A stretch of DNA of 64,000 bases from Chiridota heheva (GCA_020152595.1 JAIGNY010000077.1:849501-913500); one strand, 5' to 3'. Numbered from the stretch's first letter, positions 46,203 to 57,905 are shown. The notes: generated by a model not told the origin, from the sequence alone. Numbers and translations are program-made.

Positions 46203-46897
46203 CTAAAGCTCACTAAGTCTTACATTCAACGTATCGCTGACCCATTTGGAACCACGGTTTACAATGAATTCCGCTAAATCGTTCTTCCCCTGAAGCCTTT
46301 GTTCCTCGGCCAGTGCTAGGAGTTCCGTCTCATGCTTTATGTTTTTCGCTCTGATGATCTGCGAAACATCAAAAGCCAAGTCTCCTCTTTTTTGTTTTAT
46401 TGTTAGTTGGTGTAGCCTTGGGCCCCTTCTTTTCGCTTACGGCTCGCCTCCATTGTCCGTGGAATTGAATAGGTCAAGTCAGACTGGAGAAAGGCGTCGT
46501 CGCTTTTCGTTACATACCGCCATGCTGAATAGTAATTAACGTGGACATCGGAAAAGTGTACAGTCACTGCATGCCGATCATGCAAATACTGTTTCACCTG
46601 AAGCCACCGATGCCGTGCCTGCAACTTGAGGGCAAGGTGGTAGTGCATGCCACCACTGGCATGTTCTTCCCGACAACACACCCAGTGCTTTACTTCGCCG
46701 CTGACAGACTCAAACGCACTTCCAATTATTCGGGCAAAAGCATTCCTGTCCTTCACTTTCCCAACATCCGCTTGGCTGTAGATTATCAGATATGCGCTTT
46801 TGAGTGTAAGGCTTTTGAGTGTAAGGCTGCATCTAAAGTTCCCTCTGTAATCATTGAAAAATATCTTGATTTTCTGCGTGTTTTCTAGCTTTGATTT
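46203..46897 (-). pseudogene. HUH-endonuclease Rep-like gene, truncated
   Basis: On the minus strand a 164-codon open frame without ATG contains three motifs of HUH rolling-circle endonucleases: motif I AYLIIYSQAD (residues about 38-47), motif II GGMHYHLAL (His-Tyr-His metal ligands) and motif III WRYVTKSD (catalytic Tyr, Y-x-x-K). One Tyr only, as in CRESS-type Rep, parvoviral Rep and Replitron proteins. After a frameshift near 46,400 the same protein continues FDVSQIIRAKNIKHETELLA and GKNDLAEFIVNRGSK to a stop at 46,203. The superfamily-3 helicase that normally follows is absent. A 15-bp direct duplication (LTLKS twice) lies just before motif I. It stands head to head with the L2 LINE at 46.9 kb. 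Confidence 0.75.
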
Positions 46898-46899
46898 TT

Positions 46900-49800
46900 A
46901 ACATAGTTACAATGATTATCTGGAGATTCAAATGGACTGCATTTTATACCTGTATTTTGCTTATTTTTTGCTGCTTTGGAAGGATTTCTTATGCAGTTTC
47001 AGTTTTCAGCCAAAAAACACACAGCGTTCACAGTTCAATGACCATGATGTACAAGTATACACCTAATACGCTACGTTTTCTGCGACCAAATTGGCCAATT
47101 AACGGATTAAGCAGTCAAGAACTTCAGTGCATCAAAGAACTTGGTATTGATCGCAAATTCCATCCCGTATGTACAATACATGAGTGTGAAAGCCATGCAA
47201 TAGGTACTATTCAACGCAAATATCGGGGGTAAACGAGGAAAAAATTCTAGGATGAATTATTCTGCAAAACGAAGAAACAAATATTTTTCTAACTTTGACA
47301 TTATTACAGGACCAAATCATGGTAATCTTCGCTCCCTGAATAAATGTGTGGATATTATGTCAAAACCACGCAACCTTAGTTTTGCAACTGTTAACGTCCA
47401 GTCTCTCGCCAAAAAGTTTAATCCACTGCTTGAACATACCTGTAAGTTCGGATACGATGTTATGACACTAACAGAGACTTGGATTAAGGTTATTGACGAC
47501 CATACCAAAGCACAATTCGATGCGGTTGGTTTAAACATTCAAATTTCACCACGGCAGGAGAGACAAGGTGGTGGCGTTGGCCTTATATGCAAATCACATT
47601 TTTTCTGTGAAATTATTCCGGAGTTAACAAGATCATGTGAAACATTTGAAGTCGCTACATGGCTAGTAAAGGGCAAACAGTGGTCTCTTGTCCTACCAGT
47701 CATCTACAGACCACCTTACTCTCTATATCACAAGTACACAATATCCCAATTTTGTGATGAATTTGCTGACTTCATGTGTAGTCTAAATTTACATAATTAT
47801 GACTTCATTGTTAGTGGCGATATTAACATTCACTATAATGACAAGGAAGACTCAGACAATCAAACTTACATGGAACTTCTCTCGCATTTCAATCTAACAC
47901 AACATGTCGTCTGCCCAACCCATAAGCTAGGAAATACACTGGACCATATTATTTCGTCAAACTCTTCAATTGCTCCATTGGAATTCACTGTTCCTTGTGA
48001 TGACTTGGTTTTTTCTGACCATTCAGTCATAAGTACTCGTGTGTCTTTCATTGTAGACGATGTAGAGCGAAAATTGATTAAGTTCAGACCAATGAAAAAG
48101 GTGAACCCACATGATGTAACCAATGGAATCAATGATATCGTTTGTGATATCATGGTCAGCTCCAGTCATAGTGTGGATTCAATCACCAGTGAGTTGAATG
48201 ATGGTCTTACCTCACTATTGGAGAACCTTGCACCTCTCAAAAGTAAACGTATTTCTACGCACACGCAACATTTGTGGTTTAGCAATGAGTTGTCAGAACT
48301 AAAGCGAAAGAAGCGTCTTGAGAAACAATGGCGCTTGTCCAAGAGACTTGATCACTGGAACGAATACAAGGAATGTAGAGCGAAATATAACCAATCACTT
48401 CATACAGCTAAAGTACAATGCTATTCACAGGCCATATCTGACTGTGGTAATGACTCAAAGCGTTTGTTCAATACTGTATCAGGTCTGTTAGGTAAGACAT
48501 CCGCAACCAGTTTCCAGAAGACTGTGATTCGAACTTACTCGCAAATAATTTCGCGGACTTTTTCATTCGAAAATTGTAAAAATCCGACAGGAATTAAAGG
48601 AATTTCCATCATATTCAGCTCCGTTTCGCACTTGTCCTCGTTTTTGTGCATTTTTACCTGTGTCGGAAACCACCGCATTTAAATGTTATGAGATCTTCCA
48701 AACCAACCACGGCTGAGATTGACCCGTGTCCTTCGTCTTGGATTAAAGACAACTTGATACGTTTGTGCCTCTCATGACTCGTATAGTCAATCTTTCATTT
48801 ACTTCTGGCATGTTCGAGCATCTTGGAAAAAGGCAGTTGTCCTCCCTCTTCTTAAAAAGCAAGGTCTGGATCTTATCCCGCTAATTATCGACCCATATCC
48901 AATCTCACATATGTGTCAAAGGTAGTGGAAAATGCGCACTTCTACAGTTCAATGATCATCTCTCAAATGGTGACCTTCTACCGTCATATCAAAGTGCTTA
49001 CCGCAGCAATTATAGTACAGAGACGGCACTTATAAAAATACATTGTGACATATTGGCAGCCATGGAAAATCAAAAAGTTATAGCACTTGTTGGTCTCGAT
49101 ATGTCCGCGGCATTTGACACCGTCGACCACGCCATTCTCTTAAAGACTTTAAGCAACATGTATGGAGTACAGGATGACGCACTGGCGTGGTTCCAAAGCT
49201 ATCTGTCCAACAGATCATTTTATGTTTCAGTTCAGGATGCTTCTTCTGATTACAAGAACACAAACTTCTCTGTACCCCAAGGCTCAATACTTGGGCCAGT
49301 GTTGTATTCCACTTATGCCAGCCCGTTAGGTGGTGTAATTTATCCATTGACATCAATGTCATGGGATGTGCAGACAACCATGCTCTCTATAAAGCATTTA
49401 CACCCAGAGGAGAACTTGAAAGAGATGCCATTTTAAACCTGGAAAGTTGCCTATCTGAAGTTCACTCTTGAATGAATACAAACAAATCAAAACCCAACAT
49501 CGTAAAACAGATTTTATTTTGTTTGGTAGCAAATACCAACTGCAAAAGTGCAACTCCCATTCCATGGTTATGAGTGGTATCGAAGTAAACAAATCAACCT
49601 CGATCAAATATTTTGAAGTTTACTGGAATGAATCACTGCTATTTCGCCAAGAGATTAAGGCTAAATGTAAAACTGCACTCTTCAACCTCAGTAGGGTCAG
49701 GAGCATAAGGGAGTACTTGAATATTTATATTAGCCAAACGCTTGCCTCATCTCTGGTTTAACTTCACCTATTCAAACACCTTGTACTATGATCTTCTTGA

Positions 49801-50345
49801 CTGTGATATAAAACAGTTGCAATGGGTCCAGAACATGACTGCCAAGATGGTTCTAGGTAGAGGAAAGTTTGATAGTGCTACTGACTCTCTTCGCTCCCTT
49901 CACTGGTTACCAATAAAATCCCGAATAACATATAGAATTGCAACATATGTCTACAAATGTCTTCATGATCTGGCTCCTTCATATCTTAAAGAACTCATCA
50001 TTATACGTACAGGTCGAACAGGTTTACGCTCTTCTTCTAACACCATGGGCATTCTCCTCGACATTCCTCTCACAAAACGCAGAACATTTAAAGACAGGTC
50101 GTTTGCTGTAGCTGCCCCTGTCACATGGAATAGTTTGCCATCTTCTCTTCGTTGCATCAATAACTACGATAATTTCAAACGGGAACTAAAAACTGTTTTG
50201 TTCACCCAGGCTTTTTTTATAATTGTTTGTGTTTATCTTTATCCTATGAACTTTATTAACTTTATGAACAGTTTTATTTATTTTCTGTACAGCGCCGCTG
50301 AATGTGCATTGTATAGATATTGAGCGCTATATAAATATATAAACA
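46900..50345 (+). pseudogene. L2-like LINE, nearly full-length ORF2, dead
   Basis: Domains in order: an N-terminal region (46,900-47,232, LRFLRPNWPINGLSSQELQ), endonuclease (47,252-48,170, see separate entry), and a linker to 48,682. The reverse transcriptase follows in shifted frames: GLDMSAAFDTVDH, FSVPQGSILGPVLYSTYASP, then CADN where YADD is expected (49,367-49,378). The thumb and C-terminus are at 49,760-50,323 (SLHWLPIKSRITYRIA, VAAPVTWNSLPSSLR). The 3' end is TTGAGCGCTATATAAAT plus an AAACAT microsatellite tail, typical of the L2 clade. At least four frameshifts (about 47,240, 48,690, 49,330, 49,760) and the Y-to-C and D-to-N changes make it inactive. Confidence 0.85.
47252..48682 (+). 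CDS. Endonuclease part of the L2-like LINE
   Basis: A 476-codon open frame. The endonuclease would nick target DNA to prime reverse transcription. It keeps LSFATVNVQSLAKK (first block), LTETWI (catalytic Glu), YRPPYS, GDINIHYND (Asp/Asn), NTLDHIISSN and FSDHSVI (final Asp-His), spread over residues 45-270. The remainder is the linker with a basic patch (ELKRKKRLEKQWRLSKR) that precedes the reverse transcriptase. The last 45 residues are out of register with the family, so the true frame leaves near 48,530. Confidence 0.8.
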   Translation: MNYSAKRRNKYFSNFDIITGPNHGNLRSLNKCVDIMSKPRNLSFATVNVQSLAKKFNPLLEHTCKFGYDVMTLTETWIKVIDDHTKAQFDAVGLNIQISPRQERQGGGVGLICKSHFFCEIIPELTRSCETFEVATWLVKGKQWSLVLPVIYRPPYSLYHKYTISQFCDEFADFMCSLNLHNYDFIVSGDINIHYNDKEDSDNQTYMELLSHFNLTQHVVCPTHKLGNTLDHIISSNSSIAPLEFTVPCDDLVFSDHSVISTRVSFIVDDVERKLIKFRPMKKVNPHDVTNGINDIVCDIMVSSSHSVDSITSELNDGLTSLLENLAPLKSKRISTHTQHLWFSNELSELKRKKRLEKQWRLSKRLDHWNEYKECRAKYNQSLHTAKVQCYSQAISDCGNDSKRLFNTVSGLLGKTSATSFQKTVIRTYSQIISRTFSFENCKNPTGIKGISIIFSSVSHLSSFLCIFTCVGNHRI

Positions 50346-50557
50346 TAAACATAAACATATACCATTCTGGCGTTTCTCGGTCCCAGTTCCTAATCTAAAG
50401 GATTAAGTCCCTCGGCGTCATCAACATTTGGAAGAAATTCAGCCATGTTTTCCGTGCATGTGTCAATTCGTTTGAAGACTAACATTGGTAGTTGTACTTT
50501 AAGCGCCTAAACTGTCTCGTGCCCCAAAACACTTAATATGCCCCGTTTTCCTTACAA

Positions 50558-50737
50558 CTCAGACAATCCGCGTCAAAATACTTGACACTTTTTCCCCTCC
50601 CCGTTTCAATGTTGTTCATTTCTCGGCATGCCAAAAAGGAGACACAAAGGAGAGCTGATATTTAATTTCAACATTAATAAGGGGTAGAAGGGGAATGAAA
50701 AAAGGTGTGAAGTACTTTTCTTGCAGATTGTAGCCCA
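50558..50737. mobile_element. MITE with CTCAGACAATC ends, copy B
   Basis: Left end CTCAGACAATCCGCGTCAAA intact, right end decayed. Same orientation as copy A at 44,382-44,576. Confidence 0.75.
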
Positions 50738-50944
50738 GGTGGTGGCCTACTTATTATCAGGGGCGCTCGGTTTGTTGAAAGATTATGTAAAGATTTAATT
50801 ACGGACAACCAAAACAAAAGACACATTCCAATAAGGGAGGGGACGGAGACACCTAGCTATACATTTTGTGAAATGTATAAATGATGAAGAGGTTAACAGG
50901 TGCAGGCCTTTTCAGGGATTCGAACAAATTTATCGGAATTCTCC

Positions 50945-51412
50945 CGCCCCATCCCTTCATCCGCCCCATCCCTTCATCCGCCCCATCCCTTCATCCGCCC
51001 CATCCCTTCATCCCTTCATCCGCCCCATCCCTTCATCCGCCCCATCCCTTCATCCGCCCCATCCCTTCATCCGCCCATCCCTTCATCCGCCCCATCCCTT
51101 CATCCGCCCCATCCCTTCATCCGCCCCATCCCTTCTCCGCCCCATCCCTTCTCCCGCCCCATCCCTTCTCCCGCCCCATCCCTTCTCCCGCCCCATCCCT
51201 TCTCCCGCCCCATCCCTTCTCCCCGCCCCATCCCCGCCCCATCCCTTCTCCCGCCCCATCCCTTCTCCCGCCCCATCCCTTCTCCCGCCCCATCCCTTCT
51301 CCGCCCCATCCCTTCTCCGGCCCCATCCCTTCTCCGCCCCATCCCTTCTCCCGCCGGCCCCATCCCTTCTCCCGCCCCATCCCTTCTCCCGCCCCATCCC
51401 TTCTCCCGCCCC
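50945..51412. repeat. 17-bp minisatellite with two variant blocks
   Basis: About 11 units of CCCATCCCTTCATCCGC (50,945-51,131), then abruptly about 16 units of CCCATCCCTTCTCCCGC (51,132-51,412). The plus strand stays open in three frames and the minus strand likewise because the unit lacks stops; no protein is implied. Confidence 0.95.
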
Positions 51413-51415
51413 ACC

Positions 51416-51795
51416 CATCAACCAAATTATACATATATAAAGGAGTATTCCCCACCCCAATTTCAATAATCTGTTATTCTAAAATGTCTTTTGAGGCATA
51501 CAAACATGCAAAAGAGAAAATCTCAAATGAGAAATATCCCCTCCTCCCTCCTTCCCCTCCTCCCTTCCTTCCCCTCCTCCCTCCCTTCCCTCCTCCCTAC
51601 CCTCCCCTCCTCCCTCCCTCCTCCCTCCCTCCCACAACTCACCTCCCTCCCTCCCACAACTCATTGCCGTCGTTTTTGTAGAGAAATAAAAAATAAAAAA
51701 ACATTAGGGGAAATAATCAACCAAATTATGCGTATATAAAAGGGTATGCCCCCACCACAATTTCAATAATCTGATATTCTAAAATATCCTTTAAG
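51416..51795. repeat. 299-bp direct duplication with CCTCC-rich interior
   Basis: AACCAAATTAT then TATATAAAGGAGTAT and TTTCAATAATCTGTTATTCT at 51,418 recurs at 51,718. Between them a CTCCCTCC run (51,538-51,662). A weaker third copy (GTACCCCCACCCCAGATTTA) lies near 53,630. Confidence 0.8.
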
Positions 51796-52015
51796 CTGAA
51801 CGTCATAAAACCTCCCCCTCCTTCCCTCCTTCTTATTGTCAACATTACATTTTGTGGATAAATTTGAGAAACGGGAGAGGAAAGACCATCTACCAATTAT
51901 GCCATTATATCCCTTTAAATGGTATACACATTCGTTCAACAGTCCCTCGATCTCCAGGCACTTCCTGCACAGAGCTCCATGTGTTCAGTCAGAAAGGATG
52001 GGGATGGGCATTCCC

Positions 52016-53333
52016 TAGGGATGTACCGGATATCCGGTCCGGCCGGATTATCCGGCCGGATTTGGGAAAAAAATCCGGTTCCGGCCGGATTTTTTTCCAA
52101 ACCGGCCGAACCGGATTTTTGGCAATTTTAACAATTGAAGATTTACTTTTTCCTCAATATTTGATTGTTTAGCTTGTTTATATGTTGCAGGATGTTTTGA
52201 TTGGAGATGCTTGTGTAAAGGTGAAGTACTAAACTTCTTTGGCAGGGATCCTGGTTTTCCTCTCCTAATTCCTTTTTGCACAAAATACATTCAGCAATTT
52301 CATCAGCTTGATCTTGGACAGTAAAATGTTTCCAAATGAATGAGGATGCCTTGTTCTTTTATGATGCCTATATTCAGTCTTTCCTCTGTATCACTGTAAC
52401 TCTAATATGCATAAAACAACACCTCAAACCTCATATATACATGTAGAAAGGAATAGCATGAAATGCATTCACATATTGCCTTAAAAAGAACAATAGACCC
52501 TTTGTCTTGCAGACTTCCTGTCTGGTCTATGAGTCATCAGCATCACATTGAGATTGGGATCACTGTTTTTCTTAAGTATCTTACTTGGCTACAATGAAAC
52601 TTGAACTTCTGAATGGTAAAATTTAGGTAGTAGGACCAATCCAGATGTCATTAAAATATTAAATGATGGCTGAAAGTTTTTAAACATTATCAAATGTTTT
52701 GAGATGCAATTATAGTAAAGAGCCTAGGCTACAGCCTGTAGAAGCATGTATAACTTATTATACTTTTATTGGATGGGGAATTTAATCCCTCACCCCACCC
52801 CTCCTCTCCCCCAAAAAGTATTAAGTATGGCTTGAATTTTAACAGTCCATTTATGATGATAAATGAAGAGGATAGACAGTTCTCTTTAGGTGCACAGTAA
52901 TTTTTGCCACAATTTTTAGACATTGCCCGTTGTTTTCATACTTTAATATCTTGATAAGGCTGAGACAATCACGCAAAATCACACTTTTCTTAAAACAGTA
53001 CCCAGAATCTTTCCTCTTATTAATATCTTCAAATTTTGCCTGAATTTCCAAATTTGGTACATGTTAGGATTAATCCAGAACTTTCACTAATTTTGATTTG
53101 ATTTCATCACAATATGCCCAATAATTGTTATTTTCCAAAAATTTGGGTTGCTAGCCATTAGTAGCCAACTTGACAATACCCTGCCCCACCCCTTTCCCTT
53201 TGGTTCTTAAGATTATGAGAATTGTTGTAAGCAATGAAAAATCCGGTTCGGCGGATTTTATCCGCCGGATTTCAACCTGGATCCGCAAAATCTGGTTCGG
53301 CCGGATCCAAAAATTTGGATCCGTACATCCCTA
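52016..53333. mobile_element. hAT-like element with exact 8-bp target duplication
   Basis: TAGGGATGTAC at the left and GTACATCCCTA at the right are perfect 11-bp inverted repeats over 1,318 bp. GCATTCCC is present directly outside both ends, the 8-bp target duplication expected of hAT transposition. Sub-terminal regions are rich in CCGGCCGGATT-type short inverted motifs. The interior has no intact transposase, only a BED-finger remnant on the minus strand. Confidence 0.9.
52165..52350 (-). pseudogene. BED zinc-finger remnant in the hAT element
   Basis: Minus strand reads SFIWKHFTVQDQADEIAECI with LCKKELG, then a one-base shift, then PKKFSTSPLHKHLQSKHPAT. This is C-x-x-C followed by S-T-S-x-L-x-x-H-L-x-x-x-H, the BED-finger pattern at the N-terminus of many hAT transposases. 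The catalytic domain is gone. Confidence 0.75.
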
Positions 53334-53339
53334 GCATTC

Positions 53340-55276
53340 CCATACAAAAGTTACCAATTTGTTGTTTGATAACCAGATCCCACGAATCCCCGTAAATATG
53401 TCATCGCATATTTGGAACACAATGAAAAATCAAAGCCACATGCAGAATATTATTCTTAAATCTTTAATCTAACTTAAATGTGTGAAAATTGCAACTAAAT
53501 TGTTTCTTCTGTTTTTTGCTCCAGTCTCACAGAATTGTTTTCAAAACAAATAAAAAATTCGGGAAAACAAATCAAGAAAATGGGAGAGGGACAAGTTCAT
53601 TTACCAACTGATGTTTTCATTAATGAGAGTACCCCCACCCCAGATTTAATTATCTAGCAATCCCATTTTGTCCCATCAAACTTGCTCAAGGGGTTCGTAA
53701 CGAAAAACCGACCCCCCCACTCACCTATTGCCATTTACTCCCCCACCTATAGCCATTTACTCCCCATAATAAAAAAAAAAATCCTCCCACCCACCTGTAG
53801 CCGTTTATTCCCCACCGTTACCACTTAAGTTGATGCGCTTAGACTTAAAATATCTGGAACACAAATATATCTAAATGCATGGAAAAGGGAAGAGAGCAGA
53901 CCATTAAATTTTGTTAGTATTTCCCTTTAAATGTGTCAGGCAATCTTAATTTTGAACTGGATCATGCTTAATTTTGTAAACAAAACTGTTCAGGGTGCCT
54001 GGGAAGAGGCCGAGGCATTATTTATGATTACTTAGAAGTTTGCCGTTTTGTTTTTGCGGTATGTGCGTGGAGCATTATTTTAGTGATTCGATTCGGCACC
54101 TTCAAAGAAGCCTTGTAAAGGATATTTTCACACGATCATAGAGAAATGATAAGAAATTCCTGGTCTAAAATTTGGGATGCACATTTGCTCGACTCACTTG
54201 CGTCTGCAATGCATCGTTTTGTTACAGTTCTGTAGTTCAAGCAATAGAATTTCATGAATAGTTGGATTTTATGCATACTTTACAACAATGAAAGTCACAT
54301 GTATTTTTAAAATACGGAGCAAAGATTTTTTCGCCCGAATTTCATTTGTTGTTATTTTATTATTTTTGGGCGGTTTCTGTGTTTCCCTTTATTTGTTTAT
54401 GGAATAAAACCACAAATTATGTTTTCGTTTCTTATTACGTTATTAACTTTCTTAATATTTGGAAGAGAGATTTGAGGACTTCATTTTACCTGAGTTTTTG
54501 GAATAGATATATATTTCGGAATAAAACATGAAGTCTGTGTAAGTTGATCTTATTTATACTTTTATTTCGCTGATCCTTTGCTTTTATTTCGTATTTATTC
54601 CGTTTGTTTTTTGTTTCGGGCTGCACCCGTGACGACAGCAGGGGCCATGCTTTCCCATTTTTCAAGTAGTAATTTTTTATGTTGGAAGTTCAGTTTAATT
54701 TAAATAATGAACGCAAATCTCTGTGATAGGCTTCTAAATGGAGGATATTTCCCCACCCTGGGAATTTTCCATGATGCTAAACGATGGTGTGCGACATACT
54801 TGAAAAGAAACAACAACCAGCTTAATGACGTCAACATATCAAGAAACATTACAACAACAGGACTAGAATAAACTAAAACATGTTCCGTAAATTGGATACA
54901 ATTTTACAAAATTTTTGTGACTGTAATCAGGGATATGTCACTTTTATTTCTAAAATAACTGTGTCTGTTATAATCATCGAAGTAACGGCCTTCATCACTT
55001 GCTTTGTTCAGTTGACCAGAAATTCTACTAGTCTCAAATGTAAATGAACGATATTTGGGGAAGAATTTCCGGAGTATTTGAACCAACGTTTCATTGAATT
55101 CTAATAACAATCGTGCCCAGTTTTTAATCCCCGTTACAGGTTACAGTTTTACCCAAAAATATTGTACATGATAAGAACATTGTTAAACTTCAAATTCACT
55201 CATTTACATGTAACATTATTCTCCACGATCTCGCAGTAATTAGGGGCTATTGTATTCAGCACACAATGGATGCAAC
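53340..55276. other. No gene; short pyrimidine-rich repeat
   Basis: At 53,708-53,820 three units of CACCTATAGCCATTTACTCC type recur. The rest is AT-rich without recognisable coding sequence. Confidence 0.5.
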
Positions 55277-55790
55277 TTAATGAGCTCTCTGCCTGAGTGC
55301 ATTTGGGTGTTTTAATCTGTACGTGACTCCGCAGAAAAGCGATTTCTTTTGTTCACGTAGCCTGGCGCGGCGGTTTAAAAAAGAACGCAGAATCCCGCAT
55401 ATATCGAGTTGGCTTTGCTCCCTAAGCGGTTTGATGTCAGAAAGGGTTTGGGGAAAAGGGTTTGGGGAAAAGGGTTTGGGGAAAAGGGTTTGGGGAAAAG
55501 GGTTTGGGGAAAAGGGTTTGGGGAAAAGGGTTTGGGAAAAGGGTTTGGGGAAAAGGGTTTGGGGAAAAGGGTTTGGGGAAAAGGGTTTGGGGAAAAGGGT
55601 TTGGGGAAAAGGGTTTGGGGAAAAGGGTTTGGGGAAAAGGGGTTGGGGAAAAGGGGTTGGGGGAAGGTTGAGAGCAAGCTTAGCGGCTGCATCAGCCCTG
55701 TCATTGCCAGGGATGCCAACATGGCTTGGTATCCAGAAGAAAAAAATATGTTTAAATGTCAACAAATTTGTCCAAATACAGGAAAATCCT
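55277..55790 (-). pseudogene. LINE RNase H end with minisatellite inside
   Basis: Minus strand reads HIFFFWIPSHVGIPGNDRAD and AAAKLALNLP, the last conserved block of LINE RNase H (catalytic Asp in NDRAD). A 14-bp repeat follows, then SDIKPLREQSQLDICGIL to a stop at 55,277. The repeat sits exactly at the domain boundary and reads FPQTLFPKPFSPNP-like sequence in every frame. The earlier RNase H blocks and reverse transcriptase are missing. Confidence 0.75.
55440..55660. repeat. 14-bp GGGTTTGGGGAAAA array
   Basis: About 15 units, almost perfect. The plus strand has regularly spaced GGG and GGGG runs that could form G-quadruplexes. Confidence 0.98.
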
Positions 55791-55935
55791 TAAGAGAAAT
55801 ACAACTTCAACTGTTTCCAAGGAAATACAGGAAAATCCTTAAGAGAAATACAACTTCAACTGTTTCCAAGGAAATACAGGGGTGATCCTTAAGAGAAATA
55901 CAACTTCAACTGTTTCCAAGGAAATACAGGGGTGG
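55777..55935. repeat. Three units of a 54-bp repeat
   Basis: AATCCTTAAGAGAAATACAA then CTTCAACTGTTTCCAAGGAA, three copies; the last two carry GGGGTG insertions. Confidence 0.9.
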
Positions 55936-56469
55936 GGTGGGGGTAGTTCTAGCTTATTTATATTTCTACTTTTTTCTTTACAGTATAGTAACTTGACTTG
56001 CAGATTGTGATCACTTCACAGATATACAATCAACACAATACAGGAGGAAAGTAGAATCCATGCTAATAATATCATTGACAATTGACAGCCTGCATTCAAA
56101 ACAACATCAAAATGTTCACATACACTGCTGTACAGTGTATGTACATCAAGCATAGGGCCTATGTAATAGCCTACGTGTTTATGTACAGTACTAAGGGCAT
56201 GTTGAATCATTCGGCCGTTAGTCTCGTAGTTGTGTTATTTTTCTTTTATTTATGAATAGGCCCAATTCAAAATCATTTTAGTGTGCAAATAAAACTTTGA
56301 ATTGCATGAGAGAAGTAAGATGTTCATGATTTTCATTTTTGTTAATGAAAAACTGAGGTAAAATTTCACATGCTACTGTATATCTAATTCTTACAATGCA
56401 GGTACAAACTGTGTCGTAAGAAATTTCAGCCATGGCGTATCATACGACAAATTTGTCATTAACGCAATC

Positions 56470-57905
56470 TTTGATCCCACCCCATGTCCTAAGTCCCACA
56501 TGACATCCCATTCCATGTCCTCAGTCCCACATGGCATCCCATGTCCCACATGGCATCTGATGTCCCACGTAGCATCCGATGTCCCACGTGGCATCCAACC
56601 ACATGCCCACATGACATCCCATCCCATGTCTCATATGGCATTCCATTATATCTCCCACATGGTATCCCACCCCATGTCCCACATGACATCCTATCCCATC
56701 CCTTGTCCCACATGGCATTCCATCATATGTCCCACAGGGCATCCCATCCTATGACCCACATGGCATTCCACCCTATGTCCCACATCCCATGTCCCAAATG
56801 ACATCCCACCTCATGTCCCACATGGCATTCCAACATGTCCCACATGGCATCATTCAGAATAGTTTCATTCTGAGGTATGATTATAGCTAAAGTCCCAGAG
56901 CTTCTTTACCATGCGATTGAGCCTTAAGGGGACCCCAGAACTCCATGCCAAAAAGATGCAGCGTTTCGCGCGCACATTAATGTGCCCCTTAACAATCTAG
57001 CACCCTGTCCCTTTTTAAATCAAGCTAGGAATCTGCATCCCACCTTATGTTCCACATGGTATCCTTCCCAATGACATCCTTCTTTATGTCCCACATGGCA
57101 TCACATCCCATGTCCCCTTGGCCTCCTACCCTATGTCCCACATAGCCTCCTACCCTGTCACACATGGCATCCTACCTTTTGTCACACATGGCATCCCAAC
57201 CTATGTCACACTCTGTGTTACACGTGGCATCCCACCATGTCCCACATGGCATTCTACCCTGTTCCACATGGCATCCCACCCCATGTCCCACATGACATCC
57301 CATAGGCTCCATAAGAAATCTCATCCGAGCTATCACAGTCCCTGATTGAGCATACCATGTATGAAAGTGTCAGTTCATATAATAACTTATATGCAAATGA
57401 CTTGTTGAAATGGGGTGGGATGCCATGTCCCACATGATATCTCATGTCCTTACATGACATTCCATCCCATGGCACTCCACCCTATGTCCTGCATGGCACT
57501 CCACCCTATGTCCTGCATGGCATTCCACCATATATCCTACATGGCATTCCACCACATGTCCTACATGGCATTCCACCCTGTTCCATATGGCATCCCACCC
57601 CATGTCCCACATGGCATCCCACCCCATGTACCACATGACATCCCACCCCATGTACCACATGACATCCCATAAGATCCATAAGAAGTCTCATCCTAGCTAT
57701 CAGTCCCTAATTGAGCATACTATGTATGAAAGTGTCACTTCAAGTTGGTGCCCAACTTATATGCCAATAAGTTGTTAGATAAGGAAAAAATGAAGTCAAA
57801 TAATTATGCCTGATATAGCCCTTGGTGTATACAACATAGTAAATATTATATCATATGTCCCTCATGGCCCCCATCCATGTCCCACATGGCATCCCTCCCT
57901 ATGTC
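56470..57905. repeat. 24-bp TGTCCCACATGGCATCCCAC composite array
   Basis: Minisatellite blocks at 56,470-56,855, 57,030-57,310, 57,420-57,672 and 57,855-57,905. After the second, third and fourth blocks comes a related 110-130-bp spacer (TCTCATCCGAGCTATCACAG, then GAGCATACCATGTATGAAAG), so the last three form a higher-order repeat. The first two are separated by a dispersed repeat (56,865-57,030) found inverted at 26,940-27,115. Confidence 0.9.

Noticed and set aside
44382..50737. LTR retrotransposon or composite element bounded by the two 190-bp direct copies
   Set aside because: Each copy has its own inverted ends (CTCAGACAATC), so they are separate MITE insertions. The DNA between holds unrelated dead elements in both orientations.
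50868..51681. Proline-rich proteins of 190-266 residues
   Set aside because: They are translations of the 17-bp and CCTCC repeats, open in several frames on both strands.
55440..55660. Telomere or internal telomeric sequence
   Set aside because: The 14-bp unit GGGTTTGGGGAAAA is not TTAGGG, and it lies inside a LINE domain boundary.
56391..57778. Repetitive His/Pro-rich and Cys/Gly-rich open frames
   Set aside because: Direct consequence of the 24-bp minisatellite, which lacks stops in several frames.
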